NCBI RefSeq assembly: GCF_964656455.1
Contig: NC_135725.1
Coordinates: 47,375,688-47,439,687 of the forward strand
DNA length: 64,000 bases
Reading direction: 5' to 3'
From: Halichoerus grypus
Taxonomy: Eukaryota; Chordata; Mammalia; Carnivora; Phocidae
Shown in pieces: positions 10,368-21,019 of this stretch. Under the pieces are notes generated by a model, which was given only the letters and a program-made list of their open reading frames with translations, had not been told where the DNA came from and did not search any database. Position 1 is the stretch's first letter. Each line of letters begins with the position of its first letter. The position numbers and the translations under genes are program-made.

Positions 10368-10931
10368 AAGGCCCTGCCCTTTTCCTTCTTGGTGGCCCTG
10401 GTGGTGCTCAGTTGCAACTCGCTCTGCTCTCTGGGATGTGACCTGCCGCAGAACCATGGCCTGTTTGCCTGGAGGGCCTTGACGCTCCTGGGACAAATGA
10501 GGAGAATGTCTGCTAGCTCTTGTGACAAGTACACAAGTGACTTTGCCTTCCCCAAGGAGGTGCTTGATGGCAAGCAGTTGCAGAAGGCTCAAGCCCTCTC
10601 TGTCGTCCATGTGATGAACCAGAAGATCTTCCACCTCTTCTGCACAGAGGCCTCATCTGCTGCTTGGAACAAGACCCTCCTAGAGGAATTCTGCTCCGGA
10701 CTTTCTGAGCAGCTGACCGACCTGGAAGCCTGTCCCATGCAGGAGGCGGGGCTGGGAGAGCCTCCCCTCATGAAGGTGGACTCCATCCTGAGGAACTACT
10801 TCCAAAGAATCTCCCTCTATCTGCAAGAGAAGCAATACAGCCCTTGTGCCTGGGAGATTGTCAGAGCGGAAATCATGAAACCCTTGTATTCATCAACAAC
10901 CTTGCAAAAAAGATTAAGGAGCAAGAAGTGA
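10368..10931 (+). pseudogene. IFNA: A-type interferon-alpha with lost start codon (AAG), unit 1
   Basis: Intronless interferon-alpha frame of 188 codons with normal stop. Codons 2-23 encode the usual hydrophobic signal peptide, followed by '[10 protein letters not shown]'. Mature-position cysteines 1, 29, 69, 86, 99 and 137 and the 'NKT' glycosylation site (Asn78) are present, as is the C-terminal '[12 protein letters not shown]' helix. The initiator is AAG (10368-10370) instead of ATG. No in-frame ATG precedes it, since the upstream ATG at 10291 is shifted by one extra T. The first in-frame ATG would remove the signal peptide. Secretion as a normal cytokine is therefore unlikely unless a near-cognate codon is used. 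The frame is otherwise undamaged, so the loss is recent. Confidence 0.85.
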
Positions 10932-11270
10932 GACCCGGTTCAACGTGGAAATGATTCCCTCTGACTACTAATATCACACTTTCCCTTGTTCTTCCGTGTC
11001 AAAGACTCTCATTTCTGCTATTATGGTGAAATGAACATCAATTTGTCACATGTTCTCAGGAGTATTAAGCAACATCAAGTCAACTCTACAAACACCGTGA
11101 CTTTCAGATGACCATGCTGATATACTTATTTAACTCTATATGTATTTCATTATTTATAAGATTGAAATTATTTTTTATTATATAATATTAGGTGTACCTT
11201 CACTTTGTGGTTAATAGAAATAAATGTGCTTTACATTTATTAAATTTTTTATTTTTTTGTTCATTAAATG
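10932..11270 (+). other. 3' UTR of A-type interferon, unit 1
   Basis: AT-rich with ATTTA-type motifs around 11128-11160, typical of unstable cytokine mRNAs. A canonical AATAAA is at 11219-11224. It aligns with the B-type 3' UTR, showing the older A/B duplication includes the 3' flank. Confidence 0.65.
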
Positions 11271-12289
11271 TTTCTATAGAGAAATTGTTGTATTTGTTTC
11301 TTATATAGAGGAAACAAGTCTAATTATAACCTGATGAAAGATGCATTGTAGAACTCAGTGACACATTATCCGTGATTCACTTTAGAAATAATACCATAGA
11401 CTTCCTTGAAGACAGTTTGTATGTTGTCATCAGGATAAAGGCAGACATAACAAATCAATGCCCTGTCTGTATCTTGAGGTTTGTAGAAAAACCAACCTCC
11501 AAACGATAATCATAGGGAAGTAATACCAGTTAAGTTAAAGGGTAGAATGAGAAGAAGGGAAAATATGAATTCTAGAAGTAGACGAGGAAACACACACATC
11601 AGGACATAGAATCAAAAGTGCTAGATAGCTTCCACAGTAGACTGGTAGACATCCAAGTGTGACTATTCTTTATAAATGGATCCTTGAGTCTGCCATTTAC
11701 AAGCCATTCCATTCATTTAAGGCCCAGCAAGGGAAGTGGTCCCGAGGGAAAAGGACTTAAAAGTGATGCCTCAAAGGTCCAGTGGTTAAGCGAGAAAAGA
11801 GCCACACTACAAACAAAGGAGGAATGGCCCTAAGGCAGTAGGGTAAGAGCGAATATTGGTTAAGAGTGTATTTCAAAGCCAAAAAAGGCTTCAAGGAATT
11901 GCATCAAAGCAAAAGGTGAATGGAAAGTGCCCCAAGGCTGGAATTGGAGGGGGTGTGACCCAGGTGCAAGCTGGTTTGACTGAAATAATCACCAAAAACC
12001 ATACTGGCCGAGGAGGAAAGGTGAGGAACAGAAGGGAAGCTAGTGAGTATAGATAGGAAATAGTTTTGAGAGATTTACCTTTTTTGGGCAAATTAAAGTT
12101 TGATGAAAAAATGAAAAAATAATTGATATGAATGATGTATTCTAATCTCTTCTAATGTATGAAAAGCAAATATAAAAAAGGAAACAAAAATTAAAGACAT
12201 GCAAGTGTACAGGAACATTCTGCAAATGTAAACTACCCTGTTCTATGTAAGAGTCATGAGTAGAAAGAACAGGAGAGGATCTGGGGGCC
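11271..12289. other. Noncoding DNA between A-type gene and omega-like relic, unit 1
   Basis: No gene seen. The proximal part (to about 11700) is weakly alignable with the B-type downstream flank. It contains the uninterrupted target of the unit 2 SINE ('ataaatggatccttgag', 11672-11688 area). Confidence 0.55.
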
Positions 12290-12583
12290 ACGGCAGCCCC
12301 TACTGGTCCCCCAGGCCACCAGAAGCCTTCAGGTGCTGTGCCCAGCCCCTCTGTGGGGCTCCAGCTCGTTCCCTGTGGCAGCCTCTCAACTCTGGGCTGT
12401 GACCTGCCTCCAGGCCCGGGTGGCTACACAGGAGGACTTGTTGCTTCTGACACAGAGGAGGAGGGTCTGTCCCTTCCCCTGACTGAGGGACATCTCTGGG
12501 ACATGGTGGGTCGCCTCCAGGTCCAGGAGGCCTGGGCCATCTCTGTCCTTCACGAGATGCTCCAGCAGACCTTCACCCTCTGA
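12290..12583 (+). pseudogene. IFNW: Truncated interferon-omega-like pseudogene, unit 1
   Basis: A frame with no ATG reads a signal-peptide-like tail 'VPCGSLSTLGCDLPP', then a diverged middle, then 'VQEAWAISVLHEMLQQTFTL' and TGA (12581-12583). The last block matches the 'QEAQAISVLHEMLQQSF' helix of interferon-omega and its relatives; the 'GCDLP' junction matches the mature N-terminus. The helix A-B region is scrambled and everything after helix C is missing. It is nonfunctional. Assignment to omega rather than another type I subtype rests on one short block. Confidence 0.65.
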
Positions 12584-14944
12584 GTCAAAATCAGGAGACC
12601 CATCTCTTCATATTCAAATGAAGAAATAAGGCAAGGGAAAATAAAACAAAAAAGAAAGCAGGAAAGGGACCCGGAAATGATATTCTTGACCTACAACATT
12701 AAGTCACTTGCCCACATGTTCCGTCTTTCCAAGGACGCTTCTTTCTGCTTCAGTCATAGAATGCATTGAGTTAAATTATTCAAAATTGTGGTTAAAATGT
12801 GTCTGTGAACCTGAGTATCTCTAAGGGCATCCCTCCATAGGTGAGGGCTATACTGAAGTTGTTCACGGGTTCGAGTATTACAGGATCCTTGGTTTCCTGT
12901 CCAACACTGAACCACTTGGAACTTTTTCCTGACCTCACAGCAGGAGCAACAACAACAGAAACAACCACAAAATGCAAGACAATTGAAAACAACAACTCTT
13001 CTTAGATCCATTCACAACTGAGGTCCCAGGGCCAGCCTCAGCACTGGTAACCAGAGAAAAAGGAGCATGCAGACAATCACACCTTACCAGGAGCAGGGAT
13101 TGGGAGGAACACGAGCTGTAATGGAAGCATTGCTTGAGGCTCTGTGTGCTTACACTGCAGAGTTACCAACTCCAGGGCTCCCTAGTTACTGGAGCCCACA
13201 GGTTTGTGAGTTTTACCTTCAGAATCCCCACTAGGCTCTCTCTGTGAAGATCAGAGGACGATCTGCTGGCTTTTCCAGCAGAGGGAGGGGGAAAGGAATC
13301 CTTCTAAAAGAGTCTAAGTCTACGTCTTCAGAGAAGTAGAGGTCAAGGGATTGTGTCACCAGGATCTTGAAGGAGGAATGTCAAGAAGAGAGGAAAGCTG
13401 ACTTCCCACTGGTATGCATATGTGAATCTGGAATCTCCAACATTACACGTCCTGGAGACATTCAAAACCAGTGTTTGTTGCATATTTGGAAATCATGGTA
13501 CAGTACTGAAAATCCTTCTGTTTGAATTGAGTGTGGAATGAGAAAATGCCCTAAAGCTTCGGGAAACTTTTAACCTTTAAGGCTGAGAAAGAGAAGGGGA
13601 GCCTGCAAAGGGCACAGAGATGGGGCAGCCAGTGCAGGTGGGACACAACCAGGAAGAATGATCTCCAGAAAGTGTAGAAGAAGAGAAGTTTCAGAATTTC
13701 CCAAGATGAACCTTAGAGTGATTTATCACATGGAGTATAGGACTACCCACTGCTTCTAGCCTCTGCTTTCAATCTAGTTGTTTGATCCTGAGAAACTCAC
13801 TTGAGCTCTCTGAAATTCAGTTTTCCCAAATGTAATGTGGGGTGGAAATATTCCTAGAGCTGTTGTAATAATGAAGTAGCACATTTAAATGTACCTAGTA
13901 TCTTCCACTAGTGAGAGTTTAACAGACGGTGACTATTATTTTTTTCATAGACATCTCTAAGCGAAAGGTATCTTCTAGCCTTCTCTCTGTAACTGACTGT
14001 AAACTGCTGAACCTCTAAAACACCCAACTGGGAACAGGTGGCCCATGAATGGAATGTAATTATAGACACAATAATATCATATGTATCCATATACACTCTA
14101 CTGACGTACACATACTCTAGACATTCTGTTACAGCACATTTCCCCTTCCTCCCTGCTTCTCCAGATCTGATCCTTTCATTCCCAAATCACAGTGTTTCCC
14201 TCTCCCCCAGGGTAGAAACCCCCAGTGAGCTCTACCCTCCTCCCTCCCTCCTCAGGAGCCTCTCCTGCCCATTTATACAGCTGCTTCCTTTTCCTTTGTG
14301 GTTTCTGTCTGGCTATTTTACTTCCTATTACAAGGCCACCAAGGAAGAGCAAATGTTGTTTGAAGTTTCTAAGTTTTTTTGAAACTCTCTTCCTTTCTCC
14401 TGGTGACTATTTCTGGACCCGAGGGAATGTCCCCGCTGCAGTGATGTAACAGTGGCTGTAGCAAAGGGGAAACAGGAGTGGAAGGGTGCTGTTCCGTGGC
14501 CCGTCACAATCTTTCCGGGGGGGGGGGGCTGCCAGTGAGTGGGCAAGGTGAGCTAGACAGTGACCAAGTCTGGAGACTGGGCTTGTCTTGTATGTAGAAG
14601 TCTGTCCCTGGTGGGAGAGTTTCCTCCGGGTCAAAAAAAGGCTCTTTCCTGGAATGAACTGACTCTGCGAGTGGAATAAGCCAATTTCCATGGCTTTTTA
14701 TGAACTTATACAAAAATATATATTTTTAAAAAATGAGCAGTTATGTTCACAGCCAAATTGAGTAGAGGGTCCTGAGTTTTTTCCTATCCTCCCTGTTTCT
14801 GTAGCTCCACAACATCCCCCATCACCAGCATCCCCGCACCAGACGGAACAGGTGTTACAGTTGCTTCCAACAATGTACCAAGTAGTTCTTAGGGTTGGGA
14901 TCAAGTCTTCAGTATTCCAAGGTGTGTGGTATGCCAAAGCTCAG
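12584..14944. other. Noncoding DNA between omega-like relic and B-type upstream block, unit 1
   Basis: No gene recognised. It includes a 12-base G run (14517-14528) and, at 14430-14690, a segment resembling 19930-20150. Confidence 0.55.
14430..14690 (+). repeat. Diverged duplicate segment, copy a (unit 1)
   Basis: 'gatgtaacagtggctgtagc' followed by 'gggaaacagga' and later 'aaaaaggctctttcctg' resembles 'gatataatagtagctgtgg', 'aggaaacagaa' and 'caaaaaggctacttgttg' at 19940-20150. It may be the far flank of the old A/B duplication or a dispersed repeat; I cannot name a family. Confidence 0.4.
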
Positions 14945-15790
14945 CCTTGGAGCGGTCTCACAAAACCTTATCCTCAGTATTTATTGTCTGTCATTGGGTT
15001 TTCTTGGGTATCACACAAGAAGCATGGACATGGAATTTGTGGAAGATACATGAAATGCCTGCAAGATAGTGCTCCACTAGGAATAAGAAAATAATCTGGG
15101 ATTGGAGGACTTTCTCCCCATCATTTCCTGGATCTCAATGTCTTACCCGGAGAGGTGATCTTCGCTTACTTGTGAGCTGCCATTGTCTACCTGGTGGACA
15201 TTGCAGATGTTTGAGCCTTGTTGTGAATCAGACTCTCGAAATAAATATAAATAGATTATACTTTATGATTTAATTCTGCAAAAGATAATTAACACATCAG
15301 TAATTCTATCTAGTGCTAAATAGAAAAAATATTTGAGAATACCTTGATGAGTATCAAGAAGCAAGTGCATTTAAAAATTATTTTCTCATTGAGACCACTT
15401 AAATACAGTACACTAAAAGCAAATGTCCAACAAATGATTTAATTTTTCATTAGCTGTTAGCAATTTGGAGTGATTCTAAATATTTAAGCACATTGATATC
15501 ATTATTATGTCCTTCTAGAAATTCTTAATTTGCATTGTGCTCCTATATTTCCATTTAAATAAGTAAAAAATTAGAAGTTGCAAATCAGTGTTAGTTATCC
15601 AGTGAAGGATCAGGAGCTTTAAAATTTAGCTTTCAGTTTGAAATTTTTAGTAATTCTTCACCCTGAAATAAATAGAGTAAAATGGACAATTTCTTTTTAT
15701 CTATAAAGTAGGGCTATACATACACAACTATATAGACTGCAGATTTGTGTTAGTGAGTTTTCTTGGAAGTTTCAATTACATAAACATTCA
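14945..15790 (+). repeat. B-type upstream block, paralogous to 2135-2974 (unit 1)
   Basis: Collinear with the A-type upstream block up to the point where the L1 was inserted in A. Here the junction sequence 'ttcaattacataaacattc' is uninterrupted. Confidence 0.75.
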
Positions 15791-15858
15791 AAACACTGTA
15801 AACGGAGGGGGCAATAAGAAAAAGAAACGGTTGAGAAACCCATGCTCCAAACCCAAGT

Positions 15859-15944
15859 AGAAAGTGCATAATGGAAAGCAAAAAGAGAAGTAGAAAGTAA
15901 GGGAAACGTTCAGAAATTGAAAATTCCCATGTCCCCTACTTAAG
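15859..15944 (+). promoter_or_regulatory. B-type IFN-alpha virus-response promoter, unit 1
   Basis: GAAA repeats (gaaagt, gaaagc, gaaagt, gaaacg), an ISRE-like 'gaaattgaaaatt' (15913-15925) and the TATA-like 'tacttaag' (15937-15944) fit an IRF3/IRF7-controlled interferon-alpha promoter. The ISRE core ends in AATT here but AACT in the unit 2 copy. By comparison with human interferon-alpha mRNAs, transcription should begin near 'agaacctaga' (about 15971). Confidence 0.8.
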
Positions 15945-16037
15945 CCACACACACAAGGGAAGATGTTCAGAGAACCTAGAGCCACGGTCCCAGACTTGCC
16001 CACCGCAGCCAGGCCAGCAGCATCTGCAGGATCCCCA

Positions 16038-16601
16038 ATGGCCCTGCCCTTTTCCTTCTTGGTGGCCCTGGTGGTGCTCAGCTGCAACTCGCTCTGCTCT
16101 CTGGGATGTGACCTGCCTCAGAACCATGGTCTGTTCGCCTGGAGGGCCTTGACGCTCCTGGGACAAATGAGGAGAATGTCTGCTAGCTCTTGTGACAAGT
16201 ACACAAGTGACTTTGCCTTCCCCCAGGAGGTGCTGGAGGGCAAGCAGTTGCAGAAGGCTCAAGCCCTCTCTGTCGTCCATGTGATGAACCAGAAGATCTT
16301 CCACCTCTTCTGCACAGAGGCCTCATCTGCTGCTTGGAACGAGACCCTCCTAGAGGAATTCTGCTCCGGACTTTCTGAGCAGCTCACCGACCTGGAAGCC
16401 TGTCCCACGCAGGAGGCTGGGGTGGCAGAGACTCCCCTCATGAAGGTGGACTCCATCCTGAGGAACTACTTCCAAAGAATCTCCCACTATCTGCAAGAGA
16501 AGCAATACAGCCCTTGTGCCTGGGAGATTGTCAGAGCAGAAATCACGAGCTCCTTGTTTTCATCAACGATGTTGCAAGAAAGATTAAGGAGCAAGAAGTG
16601 A
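16038..16601 (+). CDS. IFNA: Interferon-alpha, B-type, unit 1
   Basis: Secreted type I interferon that signals through IFNAR1/IFNAR2 to induce antiviral genes. Single exon, 187 residues. A hydrophobic signal peptide (1-23) precedes the mature '[10 protein letters not shown]' start. Mature cysteines 1, 29, 69, 86, 99 and 137 are present; 1-99 and 29-137 should form the conserved disulfides, and 69-86 is the extra pair. 'NET' (Asn78) is a glycosylation sequon. The '[13 protein letters not shown]' helix F is intact. The start is chosen at 16038 because it gives the family-standard signal peptide; an upstream in-frame ATG (15963) would add 25 residues but lies before the expected transcription start. 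Identical to the unit 3 copy. Confidence 0.95.
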   Translation: MALPFSFLVALVVLSCNSLCSLGCDLPQNHGLFAWRALTLLGQMRRMSASSCDKYTSDFAFPQEVLEGKQLQKAQALSVVHVMNQKIFHLFCTEASSAAWNETLLEEFCSGLSEQLTDLEACPTQEAGVAETPLMKVDSILRNYFQRISHYLQEKQYSPCAWEIVRAEITSSLFSSTMLQERLRSKK

Positions 16602-16910
16602 GACCCGGTTCACCATGGAAATGATTCCCTCTGACTAATTATATCACACTTTCCCTTGTTCTTCCATGTCAAAGACTCTCATTTCTGCTGTTATGGTGAC
16701 ATCAACAGAATCCATTTCTTAACGGTTTTCAGAAGTATTAAGCGACATGTCAACTCTACAAGCAGTCGTCGCTTACAGTTGACCATGCTCATGTCTATTT
16801 ATCTATTTAAATATTTATTTATGTAAATGTCTATAAGATTTATATTTTTCATATATTATATGCAGCTGTACATGTCATTAATATAATAAAATGTACTCTT
16901 GATATTTAAT
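16602..16910 (+). other. 3' UTR of B-type interferon with AU-rich element, unit 1
   Basis: A cluster of overlapping ATTTA pentamers at 16796-16825 is a typical cytokine mRNA-destabilising element. AATAAA is at 16885-16890. Confidence 0.75.
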
Positions 16911-17006
16911 TGGTTTATCTTTTTTTTTTTATTGAACTTTCACTACGGGAAGTGTTCAAAGAGTAACACCATGTCTAATTGCAGCTTGGTTGAAAAATGT
17001 AGGGCA

Positions 17007-17192
17007 GTGGGCCACCTAGGCGGCTTAGTTGGCTGAGCGACTGCGTTCGGCTCAGGTCATGACCCTGCAGTCCCAGGATTGAGTCCTGAGTCAGGATCCC
17101 TGCTCGGCGAGGAATCTGCTACTCCCTTTAACCCTTCCCCCCTCTCATGCTCTCTCTCTCTGTCAAGTAAATAAATAAAATCTTAAAAAAAA
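17007..17192 (+). mobile_element. tRNA-Lys-derived carnivore SINE, unit 1
   Basis: Shows 'ggcttagttggctgagcgac' (A box), 'ggctcaggtcatgaccctg', 'gattgagtcctgagtcagg' (B box), the pyrimidine stretch and 'aaataaataaaatctt' with an A tail. Shared by units 1, 2 and 3 at the same place, so it predates unit amplification. Confidence 0.9.
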
Positions 17193-18860
17193 GAAAATGG
17201 TCAGCAGAATGCATTTACCCATCAGATTACGAACATCTGAAGCAACAACTGAGTTCCTCTAAGACAAGTTGTACGTTGCCCTTAGGCTATAGGACATGTC
17301 AAATACAGGTCCTGATGTCTACATCTTTGGTTGTTGTAGGGATAGAAATCTAAAAACAATCCTCAGACTTAGTGTTATAATGAAGAAGGGAAGGAAGTGA
17401 ATTCTCTAACGTGATGCTGGAATGGAGAAAGTCAGGAAGTACACATAAAAGCTGGGGACCCCTTGACAGGTGACTGGTAGACATGGAGGCACAAATGTCC
17501 AGTGTCAGGGGAGAGGTGATCTTGCGTTTGACAAGAAATGCCATGGCTGAGCTCCATATCTAGTAGGGAATGCCAAAAACAGAGGTGTTCATGCGGGGAG
17601 ACCGTGTAGTGTGAGAAACAGACATAAAGTTGATTCTGAGGCTCTCCAACCATTGAAGGGAGGGGAGAGAAGAGCCACAAGGAGACAGTGGACTCATGGC
17701 CATACAGTACATGGACAATAAGAGAGGATGCCGATGAGTATATTTCAGGACATAAATGTGCTTTGAAGACTATCAGTGGATTCCTGGAAGATGTGCATTG
17801 AAACTACCTGGCATGTCAGAAAACTAGATGCCTTTGCTGACCTCATGAGAGTCGGTTGGGTGGAATCATAAGCAGAGACCACACTGGAGCCGATGGGAGC
17901 ATAAATAAGAGAAGTCAGTGTGTCTGAAGTGGAGAAGAATATAGCATGGCATCTGGGAATAATGGGGTTCGTTTTTCTGTGCATAGTTTGCCCTTTTATG
18001 CTGTATGTTTTTCCAGAGTGATTTCATGGATTTGATGTTCTGGCAAATCTTATTAATGGGTTTAATACTGTATTATTTTGAATCATGACTTAATTACTGA
18101 CAATGGTTTATCCTGTCTTGGTTCTTACTACCTTGTATATCAGCGAGCTGCTCAGCTTCAAAAATTCACTACTCAAGAATAGATAACTCATTCAATCCTT
18201 CATCAAATTGTCTATTACTACTGATAAAAGAATGTTTCCTGGAATGACTGGCTTTATTAATTAGGTTCCTTAACTCCTCATTGTGACCCTGTTTACTACA
18301 GCAGCAGTATACCCCATTTCTTTTTCTCCAGTGTTTGATATGATTCACAATTGTAACAGAATATTGTGAAGATTAACAGAACTCATGCACTTAAAGGCAC
18401 CCAGCATTGTATTTTCATAAAGGAACGACTTAAATATGGTACATATCCTCTTGTTTTAATTCTGACAGCTACATATGAGAATACTGTTTGTGTCTTTCTA
18501 CAGAATTCTTGGGAACAGTGTGTCCTATGCTTCAGTAACTGACTTCCAAAGGGGGCAGCCTCCAAAACCGGAATTCTATCGCGAATTCTAGAGAAGGCTG
18601 ACCAATTCATTCCCCATGGCAAAGAAGGGTTTTTATTTTTATTCAGTGATGAAAGGGTGGTTTGTATGAATATCTGAGAGTTGAGAATAAATATCTAGGT
18701 GGAAGTGTAGAAGAACATGCTATTTCTTTAACCTTCTAGCACCTGCCCCTGTCCTGCTCTTCCATACTCTAGGACACATTGCCCTCCTGTTTCCTTCCTC
18801 TCTAAGGCAGAAGTCCTGACAGTATCCTTGGCATTCACTCTCGTTACCTCTCAGCTGGTT
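17193..18860. other. Noncoding DNA downstream of B-type gene, unit 1
   Basis: No gene recognised. The part to about 17500 is weakly similar to the A-type downstream flank. Confidence 0.5.
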
Positions 18861-18875
18861 CACGCAACAGCTTTC

Positions 18876-19792
18876 TTTTTTTTAAATTTTGTTTTATTAT
18901 ATATTTTAATCAGCATACATGCCATCACTTGTTTTTGATGTAGTATTCCATGATTCATTGTTTGCGGATAACACCCAGTGCTCCATTCAATACATGCCCT
19001 CTTTAATACCCATCACCAGGCTAACCCATCCCCCCACTCCCCTCCCCTTTAGAACCCTCAGTTTGTTTCTTAGAGTCCATAGTCTCTCACGGTTCATCTC
19101 CGCATCCGATTTCCCACCCTTCATTTTTCCCTTCTACTATCTTCTTCTTTTTTTTTTTAACATATAATGTATTTTTTGTTTCAGAGGTACAGGTCTGTGA
19201 TTCAACAGTCTTACACAATTCACAGCGCTCACCATAGCACATACCCTCCCCAATATCTATCACCCAGCCACCCCATCCCTCCCACTCTCCAACTCCAGCA
19301 ACCCTCAATTTGTGTCCTGAGATTAAGAATTCCTCATATCAGTGAGGTCATATGATACATGTCTTTCTCTGATTGACTTATTTCGCTTATCATAATACCA
19401 TCTAGTTCCTTCCACGTCGTTGCAAATGGCAAGATTTAGGTGTTGGTTTTTTTTTTTTTTTTTTTGTCTCCATAATTGTCCATTATATATATATACCACA
19501 TCTTCTTTATCCATTCATCTGTTGATGGACATCTTGGCTCTTTCCATAGTTTGGCTATTGTGGACATTGCTGCTATAAACATTGGGGTGCACCTACCCCT
19601 TCGGATCCCTACATTTGTATCTTTGGGGTAAATACCCAGTAGTGCAATTGCTGGGTCGTAAGGTAGCTCTATTTTCAACTTTTTGAGGAACCTACATACT
19701 GTTTTCAGAGTGGCTGTTCCAGCTTGCATTCCCACCAACAGTGTAGGAGGGTTCCCCTTTCTCCGCATCCTCGCCAACGTCTGTCGTTTCCT
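18876..19792 (-). mobile_element. 5'-truncated L1 insertion, antisense, unit 1
   Basis: The plus strand starts with the complement of an L1 poly(A) and 3' UTR, and continues into the ORF2 C-terminus read on the minus strand ('[18 protein letters not shown]', '[15 protein letters not shown]'). Flanking copies 'cacgcaacagctttc' (18861-18875) and 'cacacaacagctttct' (19793-19808) are a target-site duplication with one mismatch. Only about the last 0.9 kb of L1 is present; the ORF2 remnant is frameshifted and dead. Present in units 1-3. Confidence 0.92.
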
Positions 19793-19808
19793 CACACAAC
19801 AGCTTTCT

Positions 19809-21019
19809 GTTCGGTTGTGGTCTCAGATTAAAGGTTTCCTTACAGAACAGCACATCGCAAGTAGAAAGCAAAACTGAAATGAAATCTCTAGGTTTTGCAG
19901 AAAAACCTGCAAGAGAGGTTTGTTCTGATTTCCATCCAATGTGATATAATAGTAGCTGTGGCTAAAAGGAAACAGAAAGCAGGATCAGGTTGAAGGGTGG
20001 ACTAATGAAGCTCCTCTACAGGAAGACCACCCCTTGGTGGCCACGTGTGACCAGGGCGGCGACCAAGATGGAGGCCAGGCTTGGGATAGCTGCAGAAATG
20101 GGACCTCTTCCTGAGGATGTCCCTTCAAGCTACAAAAAGGCTACTTGTTGACAACCAGAGATTCTAATGCTGTCATAAATCTGTTTCCTTACTCTGTCTA
20201 TGATAAAGAGTAAGTCTTGTCCTGAAAATCCCTACAGCCACCTTCAGTTTTGATCCCAGTATTATGGATTATTAAATATTGGAAAGTGTTGGAGAACCAA
20301 TTGGCAGGGACAGGGGCAAGGGTGAGGGGAGTGAGCACCACCATCAACTTTCCATCCGCAGGGGCTCTGGTCAACCTGTCAGGGGATGTGGGGGAGACAG
20401 GCCTCGGGGCCAGGTGCCCACTGATGGGCTGCGAGAGATCACCGTGCAGTTTACCGGTCACAAGCAGCCAAGGCTTGGCAGCTTCAGGACAAAGGAACAT
20501 ACGCGGCCTCCCTCCACCCTGCCTGCCAGCTGACTCGTGCGCTGCGGAGCTGAAGGTCCCCCCCGACATCCAGTCCTGCACAGAAATACACTAAATACTG
20601 GGAACCCTGCCCACCCGTCTACACCCAAGAAATCCAGGAGCTCAGCCGTGCCTGTGCCTGAGGTCTCCTTTGCTCTGATTAAACTAGGCACAGGATGCTC
20701 CTTTGCTCAAAAAACCACAGCATGGAAACATGAAAGTGTGGAAGGTCAGTAGCAACTTTGGAACCTGTGCGGAGAAGAGAAATGTGGAAATGTCCACTGG
20801 ATCAGTGACTTGTCCTCAGGAGGTGGAACAGTAGGAATGGGCAGCATCGAGTCAACTGTCTCTCCATATCCTTCCCGAGACTGAGATGATTCAAGTGGAC
20901 TCTGCGAGCACAGCATTCTCCTACGCAGACGTGGCCCACAGCAGTGTCCCCAGCACGGGGACAGCAGCCTGCAGGGTATTGCAAGGAGGAGGGTTACTCC
21001 TGCTTACCAGCTGCAAGTT
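19809..21019. other. Noncoding DNA at end of unit 1
   Basis: No gene recognised. Overlapping open frames on both strands at about 20200-20590 have no recognisable domains. The segment 19930-20150 is the partner of 14430-14690. A GC-richer patch with CACGTG lies near 20041. Confidence 0.5.

Larger units (their letters stand above)
1..21019. repeat. Tandem array unit 1 (L1-bearing, about 21.0 kb)
   Basis: Position 1 recurs at 21020, 35161 and 56182, which defines the array phase used here; the true duplication breakpoints could lie anywhere in the unit. Unit 1 contains the old SINE, the full-length L1, an A-type interferon-alpha gene, an omega-like relic, a B-type interferon-alpha gene, a SINE and an antisense truncated L1. 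It matches unit 3 at a constant offset of 35160 with almost no visible differences up to about 19170; after that the two diverge at a low level. Confidence 0.93.

Noticed and set aside
10296..10634. Antisense open frames of 105-122 codons opposite each interferon gene
   Set aside because: They mirror the conserved interferon coding sequence, have no recognisable domains, and recur only because the gene recurs.
17007..17192. tRNA-like A and B boxes
   Set aside because: They belong to tRNA-Lys-derived SINEs with A-rich tails; no cloverleaf or intact tRNA gene.
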